Positions 23,993 through 36,998 of a stretch of DNA of 64,000 bases are shown in pieces. Both the position numbers and the translations under genes were made by a program. This stretch comes from Sphaerosporella brunnea (lineage: Eukaryota > Ascomycota > Pezizomycetes > Pezizales > Pyronemataceae): contig VXIS01000202.1 of NCBI GenBank assembly GCA_008704415.1, positions 1 through 64,000 of the forward strand, in the 5' to 3' direction. Under the pieces are notes generated by a model. The model was not told the origin of the DNA and searched no databases. It saw nothing but the letters and a program-made list of their open reading frames with translations. Position 1 is the first letter of the stretch. Each line of letters starts with the position of its first letter.

Positions 23993-25119
23993 CTAACTCT
24001 CCTCCATTTTCTCGTCCTCTTCGTCCTCTACCTCCAGGGCCTTCTTGGCCTCCCTCTCAGCCTCCTCGACAAGCTCCTTCGGGACCTCCTCGTGCCTGCC
24101 GTGACCCTTGACAACTCCGCTTTCCGTCACCTCCACCACGTTGGCCTTATCCACGCGAACCCAGGTCATCTCAAGCTCGAAGTCTTTGTCCTTTCCTGCA
24201 TTGTCTCCGTGCGCGATGTGGATGATCCTGGCTGCGTGCTTGACGCCTTCCTCGACGGTGAGGTTGGGGAGGTCAAGCTTCTCGAGTTCAGCCTTAGCCG
24301 CCTGGCGTCCGCGGCCGGTGGCAGCTCCGAAGTAACCCTGCAGCAGATCTTCCGTCAGCTGTTGCGCTGTAACACCAAGGCTGCAAGGAACTGTACCCAG
24401 CCGACTCCACTAGGCTCCACCATCCACAAGCTCGGTCCCGCCTCCTCGTCGACACCGCCGATGATGCACGTCACTCCGAAGGGACGAACGCTCGAGTAGA
24501 GGGTGTAAGCCTGGGTGTACTGACCCATCCGGTCCGCAAGACTTGAAACGGGAATGGCGCCGTGGTACTGTTTCCGCCACGAGGAAGCTTCGTTACGGGC
24601 GCGGGAGGTAAAATGGCGGGCATCGGGTATCAGTCCAGAAGCAGCCTAAATATGGAGCGTAGATTAGCATCCCAAGCACCGTCGCTGTCGATGACGCAAA
24701 GGTAGGGAGGTGGGAGAGGGGTTCTCACGATTCCGACGTGCCTGTCAACCGTAGCGATCCTCTTGTTGCTTCCGGGCACCAGCAGCTTGCTCTGGATGAG
24801 CTTCTCGACAGCGAGGACTACACCGTCCTTACAACGCAAGCCGATGGAAGTTCCGCCGTTCTCGACAGCTTTGGTAGCATATTCTACCTGCCCACACATC
24901 AACGTTCCATCCCGCGCAAAGCCACCGACAGCTCAAGAGGTAGCGAGGCATCGTACCTGGAAGTTCCGGCCGTCGGGACTGAAGACGGAGTTCGAAAGAT
25001 CGTAACCGGTACCGATGGAAGTCTACCACAACCGTCAGCACCAAAGCCAATGCACCCACAGCCCTAAAGTCGCGATTCAAAAAGCAACAGGCGCCGAGCA
25101 CGATTGGGGAGCTTACCAT
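23993..25119 (-). CDS. PRE10: 20S proteasome subunit alpha-7 (PSMA3/Pre10 type)
   Basis: Structural alpha-ring subunit of the 20S proteasome. Exons are 25119-25117 (ATG only), 25022-24957, 24887-24729, 24645-24397 and 24337-23993, giving 273 aa (yeast Pre10 has 288). The spliced N-terminus reads MTSIGTGYDLSNSVFSPDGR..QVEYATKAVE, the alpha-subunit signature. Later come GGTSIGLRCKDGVVLAVEKL, RHFTSRARNEA, DRMGQYTQAYTLYSSVRPFG and GW|GYFGAATGRGRQAAKAELEKL. The C-terminus is acidic (VEDEEDEKMEES), as usual for alpha-7. All four introns are phase 0 with good ends. The first intron (25116-25023) begins directly after the start codon. It is head-to-head with IDH1. Confidence 0.92.
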
Positions 25120-25858
25120 GATGGCGGGATGGATACGAAGGTGTTAGGGAGATGGAAATGGACGGGCGGTGGTGGTTTGGACGGCTGTCGTGGGATGGCC
25201 GTGAGGTGAGGTTCACGAAACGCGCTAAACCAGATATGGCTGCAGAGGTAAGCTGTCAGGGCTTAGGGTTTGCTACTGTACTCTGAGCCGCAATCCATGG
25301 CTCACAAGGTTCCATGCTCGAGCGGAAATGTAGAAGCGCAGACCGGCAATGCATACAAATGAGATCGGGCCCAAACATCTCATACTTCATACGTCTAACA
25401 TATCGATGCTCAGGTCTAGTTGATCCCGAGCTGAGCAACGACAGCAGCATAACTACCGCGCCTTCCGGCCGGTGGGGGGTAATGCGCGATAATTTGCAGG
25501 AGAACCGCTGCAACCGTTCGTGCCTGAGCCGGGAGTCGGGACTAGTCGCCGAAGTTCCTCCCCACTGTCGCCGCCGCCGCGGAAGGCCTCAGTGAGGACA
25601 AAGAAGGAAACAGCTAGAGGCCAATCCCGGCATCTGGACACTGAGAGAGTCCTGCGCTGGCTCGGTGACTTCCACCCCTCCTCCGGCCTTACCCTTACTT
25701 ACCTTCAATTTTTTGCCGCATCTCCTCTCTTCTCTCCAGTCCAAAGCTTTTTTCCCTCCCTCCTGCCCTTCGTCTTCTTTGCCCCCCCCCCCCCCCACCC
25801 AAATCCTCCAAGTCGACAACCACCCCCAATACAATCTACTACACCACATCACCTCAAG
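25120..25858. promoter_or_regulatory. PRE10/IDH1 shared divergent promoter
   Basis: A 739 bp head-to-head spacer. The IDH1 side (25670-25858) is strongly C/T-rich with a run of 15 C at 25782-25796, about 60 nt before the IDH1 ATG. That is probably leader or core promoter. No PRE10 proteasome control element (GGTGGCAAA-like) was clearly seen. Confidence 0.45.
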
Positions 25859-27478
25859 ATGATCATTAAGGTATGATGTCCTGCCCCGCACAGACGTCAC
25901 ATGCTTTTCCTGGCAACGCAACGCATCTGCATCCACGACGACACCGAACTGACACGCTGCTCGAAAAATTCAATAGACCCTGATCCACGCTACGAAGACC
26001 GCAGTCCCCCGCAATGCGGTTCGTGGCGCTCGCTGTATGTTTTCTCTGCCTGTGCTGTCTCCACGCTGTGAGATGTGCGGCCGGGCGTACAGCCGGCAAT
26101 GGGCGAATTAGGTGCTGATGGCTGGTTTCTGCAGCGATGGCGACTGTCGAGTCGGACATTTTCAAGCCCACCAAGTTCGGCGGCAGATACGTCGTTACCT
26201 TGATCCCCGGTGACGGTATCGGTGCCGAAGTCTCAGAGTCCGTTAAGACCATTTTCAAGCAGGACCTCGTTCCTGTGGATTGGGAGCAGATCGATGTTAC
26301 TGGTCTGCAGACGGGAACCGTCGACCCTGAGGTTCTGTTCAGGGAGTCTGTCAATTCTTTGAAGCGTAACAAGGTCGGATTGAAGGGTAGGACACTCCTT
26401 GATTATCCCGCCGTTGTGTTGTGAAATGTTATGCGATGGGTCGACGTGCTGGACCAAAGCGGGCCATGGGAAGAGGTGCAGTGTTTTCCGGCATGGCTTG
26501 TCTCACCTGAGGGACGGCTGGAGGTGCGCTGCTGAAGAGAAGCTTTTTGAGGGGCGTTTAGGAGGTTATTTACGCCAGGTTCGATTGTGCTGACTCTCTG
26601 CCCATCGTCACAGGTATTCTTTACACTCCTGTCGAGCGCTCGGGTCATCAGTCATGGAACGTAGCACTTCGCCAAGAGCTGGACATCTACGCCTCTGTTG
26701 TGATGATTAAGAACATGCCCGGATACCAAACCCGCCACTCCAACGTTGATATGTGCATCATCCGTGAGAACACGGAAGGAGAGTACTCTGGCCTGGAGCA
26801 CCAGTCTGTTCCCGGTGTCGTCGAGTCCCTCAAGATTGTCACGAAGATGAAGTCTGAGCGGATCGCAAAGTTCGCCTTTTCTTTCGCTACAGCCAATAGC
26901 CGCAAGAAGGTTACTTGCATCCACAAGGCCAACATTATGAAGCTAGCCGACGGCCTCTTCCGCAGGACTTTCCACGAGGTCTCGAAGCAATACCCCCAGC
27001 TTGAGGTCAACGACATGATCGTCGACAACGCGTCCATGCAGGCTGTTTCCAAGCCTCAGCAGTTCGACGTCTTGGTCATGCCCAACCTTTACGGATCTAT
27101 CTTGTCCAACATTGGTGCTGCCCTCGTCGGTGGACCCGGTCTCATCCCTGGTGCCAATATGGGCCGTGAGCACGTTGTATTCGAGCCCGGTTGCCGGCAC
27201 GTCGGTCTCGACATCCAGGGCCGTGACCAGGCCAACCCTACTGCTATGATCCTCTCTGCTACCATGATGCTGCGCCACTTGGGTCTCGACGACCATGCTA
27301 CCCGCATCTCGAAGGCTGTATACGAGGTGATTGCTGACGGGTATGTTCTCCGGATACAGCCCTTGGTTTGACGGGGTTCTGACCATTTTACAGAAAGGTG
27401 CGCACCAAGGACATGGGTGGTAACAACAGCACCCATGACTTCACCAACGCCATCCTTCACAAGATGGAGACCTTGTAA
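25859..27478 (+). CDS. IDH1: NAD-dependent isocitrate dehydrogenase, subunit 1 (mitochondrial)
   Basis: Regulatory-type subunit of the TCA-cycle NAD-IDH. Exons are 25859-25870, 25977-26034, 26135-26386, 26614-27340 and 27394-27478, giving 377 aa. The first coding exon is only 12 nt (MIIK). With exon 2 it forms a basic presequence (TLIHATKTAVPRNAVRGARS) before MATVESD. Family features are TLIPGDGIGAEVS, KRNKVGLKG|ILYTPVERSGHQS, IRENTEGEYSGLEHQSVPG, a KANIMKLADGLF block, NLYGSILSNIGAALVGGPG and the C-terminal KDMGGNNSTHDFTNAI. YTPV and the HQS region favour subunit 1 over catalytic subunit 2. The third intron (227 nt) is long for this locus. Confidence 0.93.
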
Positions 27479-28559
27479 GGCAAGTCGGATCCATCAGATG
27501 GGGCGGCAGTGTCTGGGCATTAGACAAATGACGTTTAGTTCCTAGCATATCTTTCATGGCGTAATATGGGGGGACGGGCTGGTCTATTGGGTATGGGGAG
27601 GGGAGTGATTTCTGTTTCTGTTTCTGTTTTTTTTTTTTTTTTGGATGATGTATTCTAGCAGTTCTCATAGAGTGTGAATACCAGGCAAACCCCTGCACAC
27701 AGACGCTCCATTGTGACAATGTAACAACGCCTCTCCCTCTTCCACAAAGCAATCAGTCAAAGCACTGTTCCATTCCGTGAACTACAAGATATCAAGTAAC
27801 GCCAGTCATCGTAACAAATAGCCCAGCCCGCCAAAGCAACCATACCCATTGTTTCTAATGCCCAAAAAGCCGGGGGCTACATAAAGAGGACAGCCGGGCT
27901 GTTGTTTGGGTTAGCCTGGCTGTCTAATATGACGATGGGCAGGCTGTCTGGCCTGCGAGTGATACATTGTGAGTTTGGCACTAATGGAACACCGCTCATC
28001 ACAATGCATATGGACCAGCGGCTCAACCTGAACGCAATAATAGACCCTCCGGTGGCAATCTGTTCAGTATCAGTGCCAGTAAACTGCTAGCTGCTGCCGG
28101 TGCTGTCCGTGCCGGCGACCTGGCCGGGTCGGGTGTTTATAAAAGCCCGACTGGGTGATAGGTATCTAGAGAGCTGGGAAACGGGCGAACATGAAGGCGT
28201 TCTGATCGTGAGCAGTGGTGATTACTTCACTGGAGAGATCACTTGCCTCGCCACAGCCGGCTGCCCTTCGGCTGGCTGCTTGAGTGGCTTTTAGGAACAG
28301 CATTGCCGGAACCGTCACTGCCGGCCCTACTGACGGACGGGGGTCGAAAAAGAGGCCGCTCACATCACATATCTATCTCTAAGGAGCAAAGAGCTTTATG
28401 GTCTGTACATCAATTGAAATTGTTGTACTCGAAACCTGCCAGGAAGCAGCCCGCCGACCCGCCCGTCAATGTCTGCAGCCCGCCCGTCTTTTTCAACCGT
28501 CCAACCAGCCCAATTGCAGCCCGACGACTGGCTACTAGGAACGAACCCCCCCCCCCCCC
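27479..28559. other. Convergent intergenic region with GGCTG/CAGCC-rich patches
   Basis: This lies between the IDH1 and BUD23 stops. It has a T run at 27629-27642. From about 27855 to 28530 there are repeated short words (GCCGGGCTG, GGCTGTCT, GGCTGGCTGCTTGAGTGGCTTTT, CAGCCCGCCCGTC), some resembling 1825-1890. This looks like old repeat DNA. A run of 15 C (28546-28560) abuts the BUD23 stop. Confidence 0.4.
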
Positions 28560-29435
28560 CTAAAACTGAATCTTTCGTTTCCTTCCCGTGTACTTACTAT
28601 CCTTCTTGACCACCTTACCCTTCCTCCGGTCTCTATCCTTCTTCCTGAGAATCCACTCCTTCGTGGTCTCCCCGCGCTTTGTAGCCGTGTGTCGTCTACG
28701 CTCATCGACAACCTCGACGCCCTCCATGCCCTGGACCGCGTCGGTAATATCCAGCCCACTCAATTCACCGCCACTACCGACCGTCAGGACCAGATAAACC
28801 TTTCTATTCTTAGTCTCTGGATCATCCTCCAGCAAGCCAGCGCCGAAGCCAGCCTTGACAGCGGCGCCCGTGATCATGGTCCGCTGCAGTTCGTTCTTGG
28901 GATAAAACTGCAGCACCGCCTTCCCGCCTCGCTTCAGGCTCGCATACAAACCGTCGAAAAAGCGGCTTAGCCGGCCCTGTGGACTGACGTCGCTGCTCTC
29001 GGCGTTGCAGAGCCATTGCACCGCTGACACCGACACCGCCGCGTCGAAAGTTCCGGCCCGGAATGGGACGCCCTGCCCCATGTCGGCAAGCAGTAGGTCG
29101 CCGGTTGTGTCGCGGTCTATGGCCACCGCGAGCATGGATGCCGAGATGTCCATACCCACCCACACGTGCCCGGCCTCGTCCAGGATTTCGCCTGACAGAC
29201 CCGAGCCGCAGCCGATGTCGAGGATGAAGGAGGGACCGGGAAGTTGGAGGAGCTCGAGACACCGCTGTGTCATTGAGGCTTGGATCGACTGGATCCGCGA
29301 GGAGGTTGTATATTTTTGCGCTTCGCTGTCATTATAGAATAGGTCTGGGGGGCTTGCAAGAGTGAATGCGTTAGCTGCTGCAGAAGGAAACAGAAGCGGA
29401 ATGGGGGCGCACAGTGTATCTTCGGGACGCGACAT
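28560..29435 (-). CDS. BUD23: 18S rRNA (guanine-N7)-methyltransferase Bud23
   Basis: SAM-dependent enzyme that makes the m7G of 18S rRNA (G1575 in yeast) with Trm112 and helps 40S biogenesis. Exons are 29435-29413 and 29352-28560, giving 271 aa (yeast has 275). The spliced start MSRPEDTLPPDLFYNDSEAQKY matches the family's MSRPE..PPE.FY. The intron (29412-29353, GTGCGC...CTAAC...GCAAG, 60 nt) is in frame and stop-free, so an unspliced reading would add 20 non-conserved residues. SAM motif I is ILDIGCGSG, followed by DISASML, LLADMGQGVPF and SVSAVQWLCNA. The end is basic, with RRKGK..KDSKYTGRKRK, the known C-terminal signature. The stop codon overlaps the edge of a C15/G15 tract. Confidence 0.93.
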   Translation of the reverse strand: MSRPEDTLCAPIPLLFPSAAANAFTLASPPDLFYNDSEAQKYTTSSRIQSIQASMTQRCLELLQLPGPSFILDIGCGSGLSGEILDEAGHVWVGMDISASMLAVAIDRDTTGDLLLADMGQGVPFRAGTFDAAVSVSAVQWLCNAESSDVSPQGRLSRFFDGLYASLKRGGKAVLQFYPKNELQRTMITGAAVKAGFGAGLLEDDPETKNRKVYLVLTVGSGGELSGLDITDAVQGMEGVEVVDERRRHTATKRGETTKEWILRKKDRDRRKGKVVKKDSKYTGRKRKIQF

Positions 29436-29817
29436 GGTGGGTGAAGGTGATGTGGGGTTTCGCGGGGTTGTGAGTCGCGCGTTGGAATGAAGTTGGAGTC
29501 TCAAAAATTCGTGGCGGCAACTAGGCGAGTTTGGGTGCTTGACTATGGATCACGCACTGTCATTCGGTATTGCCATGGCCTAAGATTGTTCGCTCATTTA
29601 GCTTCAGCAGCACAAAAAATTCGCAGTCCTTTTTTCCGCAACCAAGAAACAAACCAAGAGAAACACCAATAACCATCCAATACCATCCAAGAAAATGAAG
29701 CATTCTAAACGAAAATGAACTACAATACAGCATTTCACATTACCGCCAATTAATCCAATCCAACACCCGCTTCCTTCTGATTCAAAATTGACAAATATTT
29801 GCGCATATAGTCATCGA
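29436..29817. other. Spacer between MNS1 stop and BUD23 start
   Basis: A 382 bp stretch holding the BUD23 promoter and the MNS1 3' end, both on the minus strand. No motif stands out. Confidence 0.4.
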
Positions 29818-32119
<2,302 letters not shown>

Positions 32120-32555
32120 CCGCGCATCTCATAAGGACTGGTTTTATGGGGGTGGGCGGATTGACGGAGGAGAATGGAAATGTGGGAATTGCGGGGGTAA
32201 ACACGAGACAGCTGTCAAGTAAAATAGCAGGACGGGGCTGAGGTGGGTGTCCGCTAAGAATGGGGGGGGTTGATCTTGATCTGTAAGGTGTTCTTTCTAG
32301 GGACGCAACTTGGCATCAGGGAACCTCTGGAGTCTGGACGGAAAGCAAGCAAGCAAGCAAGCACATGACGAACGCTGCCGGGTCGGGGGAAACGGGAGGA
32401 AAACGGCAGCCGCTTTTGGTTGCACAGCGTTTCGATCGTTTCCGGGTAAATCGTCGAAAACATTCAAAACAATTCTATTCCCGCGTGCTTGCTCGAACAG
32501 CTGCACCCATTGGCCACGACAGAGCGAGCTAGACACTGAGCAGCGCGGCAACAAC
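32120..32555. promoter_or_regulatory. MNS1/uS13m divergent promoter
   Basis: A 436 bp shared spacer. It contains an AAGC tetranucleotide repeat at about 32343-32362 (GCAAGCAAGCAAGCAAGCAC) and a G-rich run near 32261-32268. Confidence 0.4.
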
Positions 32556-33069
32556 ATGGTTTTCATTCTCGGTATCAACATTCCCGAATCGCGCGTGCTC
32601 AAGGTACCACCCCCCGCCTTCCCCAGACGACGAACCCCGCGGTAGTGCTTGATTCTGACCCTCGTCGAACAGACCGCTCTCCAGACCTTCTACGGAGTCG
32701 GCCCGAACGTCGCTGCCCGGCTGTGCGCGAAGCTTTCAATCCACAAGACGGCCCAGGTCGGATCCTTGGCTCCGTCCAAGGTGCTCAGTCTCGCCGATGA
32801 GCTCTCCGGGTTGACCATCGAGAACGAGTTGCAGAGAAAGCTTCGCGACGACATCAAGCGTCTGAGGGATATGGGAACCTATCGGGGAAGACGGCACGCC
32901 CAGGTATAGACTACACGAGACCGGCGATCTACATACACCCTCTGGGTTGCGGTGGATCTGGCTGCGCATTGGCTGACAATTGAAATAGGGTCTGCCCGTG
33001 AGAGGCCAGCGGACTAGGACCCAGATCAACACGGCGAGGAAGTTAAACAGGGTGGAGCGCAGAGGTTAA
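32556..33069 (+). CDS. SWS2: Mitochondrial small-subunit ribosomal protein uS13m
   Basis: S13-family protein of the mitochondrial ribosome. Exons are 32556-32603, 32673-32903 and 32989-33069, giving 119 aa (bacterial S13 has ~118). Sequence landmarks are ILGINIPESRVLK|TALQTFYGVGPNVAARLC, LRDDIKRLRDMGTYRGRRHAQ|GLPVRGQRT, and the basic C-terminus TARKLNRVERRG. The YGVG helix-two-turns-helix and the G.RH..GLPVRGQRT tail are diagnostic of S13. It resembles the bacterial/mitochondrial form rather than cytosolic S18. Both introns are phase 0. Confidence 0.93.
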
Positions 33070-34380
33070 GCCCCACGCAATGCGGGGTGGGAAGGAAAGC
33101 CCCACTTTCTCCAGTAACCAACCCAGCGACCCGAGTACGTGGTGGTTGATAAGTGTAACTTGTTCTGATTCCGAGTCTATAACTGAGCTGAGCGTGAAAT
33201 GCCATCAACTTAACCCCTACGTCCAGTATTGTCGTAGCTTGCAGAGTGGTGATGGTTCGGTTCGTCGTGTATGTGAGTGATGAATTCTGTGAGTCACCAG
33301 CCGTTCATAATTCCCAGTGACTTGACACAAGTACAGAAAAAGCCCCAGTATAAAAAAGAATTGTAACACCTGGGGGATGGTGGGAATAGTCTCATGAGTT
33401 TTTTTTTGCTGCGCGCTGTGCTTTGGAGGGAATCATAGTGGCTCACTCGCTCGAGTAGGACGTGCCGCTCAGGGTTAGGTTATATTTTTAACGTTGGTCG
33501 CTACGGAGCCAAACAGGCCAGCGTTCACGACACAGACAACAGCTCATGACACAGACAACGGCTGATTTTGGACACAGAACAGGGTTTATTCTCGCGTATT
33601 CTTCCTACTACATCGATTTGAATGAGATCGGTCCCGCCGTTGTTGAGATAGATAATGGGGGGTATCGAGCGGGGCGCTTTTGGGTAGAAAATAAAACCCT
33701 AACCCTGAACGGGCACGTGATGTTCAATGATTCCGGCCGCACGAGTAGAATACAATCGCTCACAGGGCTTTCTGTCGGAGTGGTGATCTGCAACAAACGC
33801 AGCCATGACAAATTCCGGGGACATAAGTTATCCATTCGTACATGCATACATTTTTTGTTTAGTTGGTGACGGTTTTGAAAAGCCTTGTTTCGGCCTCTCT
33901 CCACTGAGTCTCCAGTCAAGAAGACCTCTCGGACCCCACGCCTGACGAGCTTGAGGCAGTGAAGTGCGATTCTGATCTTCAGACGGATATAAAAAGTTCA
34001 TGCATACTAAGTAGTTTGTATGTTACTCGCCCGCAGTCATAATAAAACATCGCCAGCCAACGCAGCCGCGAACTCCAATTTAAAGCAGCGGTACAAAGCA
34101 CCAGGATACGAAGAATGCTCACAATTCCGGCATCCAGGACGTGCTTTCAGACAATTTCCAACATAATGATACACATATTGGCCCCGTTCTCCCAGCAGTG
34201 GTGACAAAGAGAGCGAGAGAGAGTAGAGTACAATGACATCGCCAGAGCACAGAGCAGAAGAGATCAAAAATCCGCAAAAACAAAGAAAGGAAAAAAAGAC
34301 CCAAGCAAATGCAAAAACCCCATAAACACCGCCCGAACCAATGAGTATTATTCACAAACCCATCGCAACTACAGCAAAGC
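33070..34380. other. Convergent intergenic region with a ~259 bp inverted-repeat element
   Basis: This lies between the uS13m and stomatin-like stops. It contains imperfect inverted repeats at 33460 and 33718 with telomere-like words inside them, and a tandem duplication of a ~19 bp unit (ACACAGACAACAGCTC / ACACAGACAACGGCTG) at 33520-33557. No gene is recognised. Confidence 0.5.
33460..33718. repeat. Short element with imperfect terminal inverted repeats
   Basis: The left end (ACGTGCCGCTCAGGGTTAGG) and the reverse complement of the right end (ACGTGCCCGTTCAGGGTTAG) match over about 30 bp with small gaps. The internal DNA is non-coding. No clear target duplication was found, so its class is uncertain. 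Confidence 0.45.
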
Positions 34381-35777
34381 TCACGGCCCCTGAGTGCTCT
34401 CGTCGAACTGCGCAACGATCGCCTCGGCCTCGCCTCTGACCTTGGTGTTCTCGGCGTACTGCTGCTGCTCCTGCATACCCTTATCCAGCTTCTCTCCCAA
34501 CCGCTTTTGGTTCTTGGTTTGTGTCTCCGAGATTTTGCCGTAGATGCCCATAGCGCCAGCAATCATTCCGCCAAGGTCTCCGAGTTGAGCAGGCACAATG
34601 ACCGAGTTGGTCTCCTTCGCCAGCTTTCCGAACGCCTCCACGTACTTCTCGGCGATGGCGAGGGAGACGGCGCCCTGGCCGGCAGCCCGGCTCTCGCGCA
34701 GGGTGTTGGCGACGGCCTCGATACCCTTCGCGGTGGCCTCGGCCTTGAGACGGATGGCCTCGGCCTCTCCCTGGGCCGCATTGATCTGCTCGGCCTTCTT
34801 GGCCTCGGAAGCAAGAATCACTGAGATCTTCTTTCCTTCGGCGATGTTAATGGCGCTCTGACGGTGACCTTCGGAATCGAGGATTTCAGCACGCTTGGAA
34901 CGTTCGGCAGAGACTTGACGGTGCATGGCCTGTGCATTGCTTAATCAGTCTCAGTCAGTCAGCCGGTGGAGGAGGAACACACCTGCAGCACGGGCTCGGG
35001 CGCGTGGATGTCCCGGATTTCGTAACGTAAGCACTTGACACCCCAGTCCTCGGCAGCCTCGTTTATAGCCTTAGTAATGTTAACATTGAGTGCTGCACGC
35101 TCTTTCAACACATGGTCCAGTGTCAGCTGGCCGATCTCGGAGCGCATGGTAGTCTGTGCGAGTTGGGAGATGGCGTATTCGGCGTCTTCGACTCCGTAGG
35201 AAGCTTTGTAGGCATCGAAGATGCGGATGTAGAGGATACCCTGATCCAACAGTCAGCCGGGGAGTAGAGAGGCTAGGGCGTAGGGGACAAACATCGAGAT
35301 CCAGGGTAACGTTGTCGGCGGTGATGGCACTCTGGCTGGGGATCTCAATCGCGACCTCTTTCAACGACTTGACGTACTGGATTTTGTCGATGATTGGAAT
35401 AAGGACCGCAAGACCTGGCTGGAGGATTCGATGGAATTTTCCCATACGTTCCACAAGCCATGCTTGCTGCTGCGGGACGAAGCTGTGCGGCGTCAGCACG
35501 GGGGTCTCCAACCACACCAGTGGAACTTTGGTACGGAGGGTGCATACCGGATAATGGTATTCGCAGGCAAACGTTCTCGGCGAAAGTACGTATTAGGCGG
35601 TCCGACGGCACCGGGGGCAAACAGAGAGCCATTGCTGTTGTAGGATGCGCTTCGCCGCTGCTGCTGGGTTGGGGCAGTGATGGTCTGAGGGAGCTTGGTG
35701 AGGGACGCAAAGACCACTGGAGTCGTCACCGGACGGTGATGCTTGAGAGCGTGAGATGCTGCGCGCAGAGACAGCAT
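34381..35777 (-). CDS. Mitochondrial stomatin-like protein (SPFH/prohibitin-fold, SLP-2 type)
   Basis: Inner-membrane scaffold of the SPFH family; the animal homologue STOML2 organises cardiolipin domains. Exons are 35777-35548, 35482-35293, 35240-34983 and 34929-34381, giving 408 aa. The N-terminus (MLSLRAASHALKHHRPV...) looks like a presequence. The SPFH domain begins IIR|FVPQQQAWLVERMGKFHRIL. Blocks include IQYVKSLKEVAIEIP, DNVTLDLD|GILYIRIFDAYKASYGV, AQTTMRSEIGQLTLDHVL and EDWGVKCLRYEIRDI. These are followed by a long Glu/Ala-rich coiled coil (RSKRAEILDSEGHRQ...) and GIEAVANTLRE. All introns keep frame. Confidence 0.93.
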
Positions 35778-36095
35778 TTTGTCCGAGTTGTTCAATTGAT
35801 GGAGTTCGCGATGTTGGTGGGGGTGGACGGGGATGGTTGCTTTTTTACAAGGTGAGGTTCTTGTGTCACCAGCCCAGTCTTTTAGAGTCAGCAGCACAAA
35901 CTGCGGCCTGGAATACGAGCATTTGAAGATGTTTAACTTAAGTACTCATGCACCAATGTGTTTTGGTCTGTATTACGTTCCTAGAATCCTCTTGTTCCTC
36001 TTGGGCCGTCGGGTCTATTCCCTATCCCGATAAAAGTACAGAACATCGTTTTGACCTCTATTTTACATAAATACATCCATCCGTGATATTCCAGC
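35778..36095. other. Spacer between stomatin-like start and uL10m stop
   Basis: A 318 bp stretch with both genes on the minus strand. No distinct element is seen. Confidence 0.4.
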
Positions 36096-36998
36096 TTATG
36101 CCTCCTCCTTCTTCTCTCCCTCGCCCTCTAGCTCCCCGCTGAGAACCTTCCTGTGGGCATCCACAGTCCTGACTACGCCGAGCGGAATGGCCTCCAGAGC
36201 CCTGACCAATTCCGCACCACCAACGCTCTGCAGCATGCCCACAAGCTGGCCACGCAGTCTCTCAAAGCCAGGCAGGCCAGAAGCCCACCTCACCATGCTG
36301 CCGTCGAGCACACGTCCACCTCCAAGCTTGCCGGTGGCAACGTGGCCATCAACTCTCGCCGCCAACAGCACCAATTTCTGCAGTCCGCTAACCGCCGCAG
36401 GGTCCATACCCTTGACTGCTCTTCCTTCCGGAAACATGACATCCATAACAGTCTTGAGATGTGTCGGCGAGAACACGGGGAAGACGACAACTCCAACGGG
36501 ACCAGCAAATAGCGGTGCGAGTGGGTGCTTGACCCGCTTCTTGGTCTGTTCGTAGGCCTCCTCGGATGTACCGTGCTGCTTTCCGCCATTGGGATCATAA
36601 TATTCTGCCACGCGCATTGCTGCCGAGAAGACGGCGCCACGCAGGACGTGGACTCTGATCCCGCTCGCAACTTCGTCCACCTCGCCCTTGCCGGAGAGTT
36701 TGGACAGTGCCATTAACAGCTCCCGGCGCAGGGCCGTCCATTCCGTCGCCTTCAGGTTGTTGTGCTGAAACACTAGCATTAGAGGGGTCGAACGCAGCAA
36801 CGAGAGGTAGGTACGGTGCAACTGAGTTTTCCGGGAGTCGGCGGCACGGTGGGAGGGCGGTTGGGTCGGCGCATACTGGGCCATAGCAGGGTTGGGCGGG
36901 GCATAGTTCGCGGTCGCGTAACTGCGGCCGGCGGAGAGGACGGATGTAGGCTGGCCTATCCTAGCCGACAGAGGAGGGAAAGATAGTCTTGGAGGCAT
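36096..36998 (-). CDS. MRPL11: Mitochondrial large-subunit ribosomal protein uL10m
   Basis: Single-exon gene of 300 aa. It resembles fungal 54S uL10m (yeast MRPL11): a basic N-terminal presequence (MPPRLSFPPLSARIG...SAGRSYATANY), then KTQLHRTYLSLLRSTPLMLVFQHNNLKATEW, ALRREL, a V.VLRGAVFSAAMRVAEYYDP block, PLAPLFAGPVGVVVFP, LQKLVLLAARVDGHV and LRGQLVGMLQSVGGAELVRAL. L10 recruits the L7/L12 stalk. The Glu-rich end (ELEGEGEKKEEA) fits. It is head-to-head with CKB1, with a miniature inverted-repeat element in between. Confidence 0.82.
   Translation of the reverse strand: MPPRLSFPPLSARIGQPTSVLSAGRSYATANYAPPNPAMAQYAPTQPPSHRAADSRKTQLHRTYLSLLRSTPLMLVFQHNNLKATEWTALRRELLMALSKLSGKGEVDEVASGIRVHVLRGAVFSAAMRVAEYYDPNGGKQHGTSEEAYEQTKKRVKHPLAPLFAGPVGVVVFPVFSPTHLKTVMDVMFPEGRAVKGMDPAAVSGLQKLVLLAARVDGHVATGKLGGGRVLDGSMVRWASGLPGFERLRGQLVGMLQSVGGAELVRALEAIPLGVVRTVDAHRKVLSGELEGEGEKKEEA

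Noticed and set aside
32649..32909. Separate small gene starting after the uS13m first exon
   Set aside because: The frame begins inside the first intron; the S13 family N-terminus is supplied by the exon at 32556-32603.
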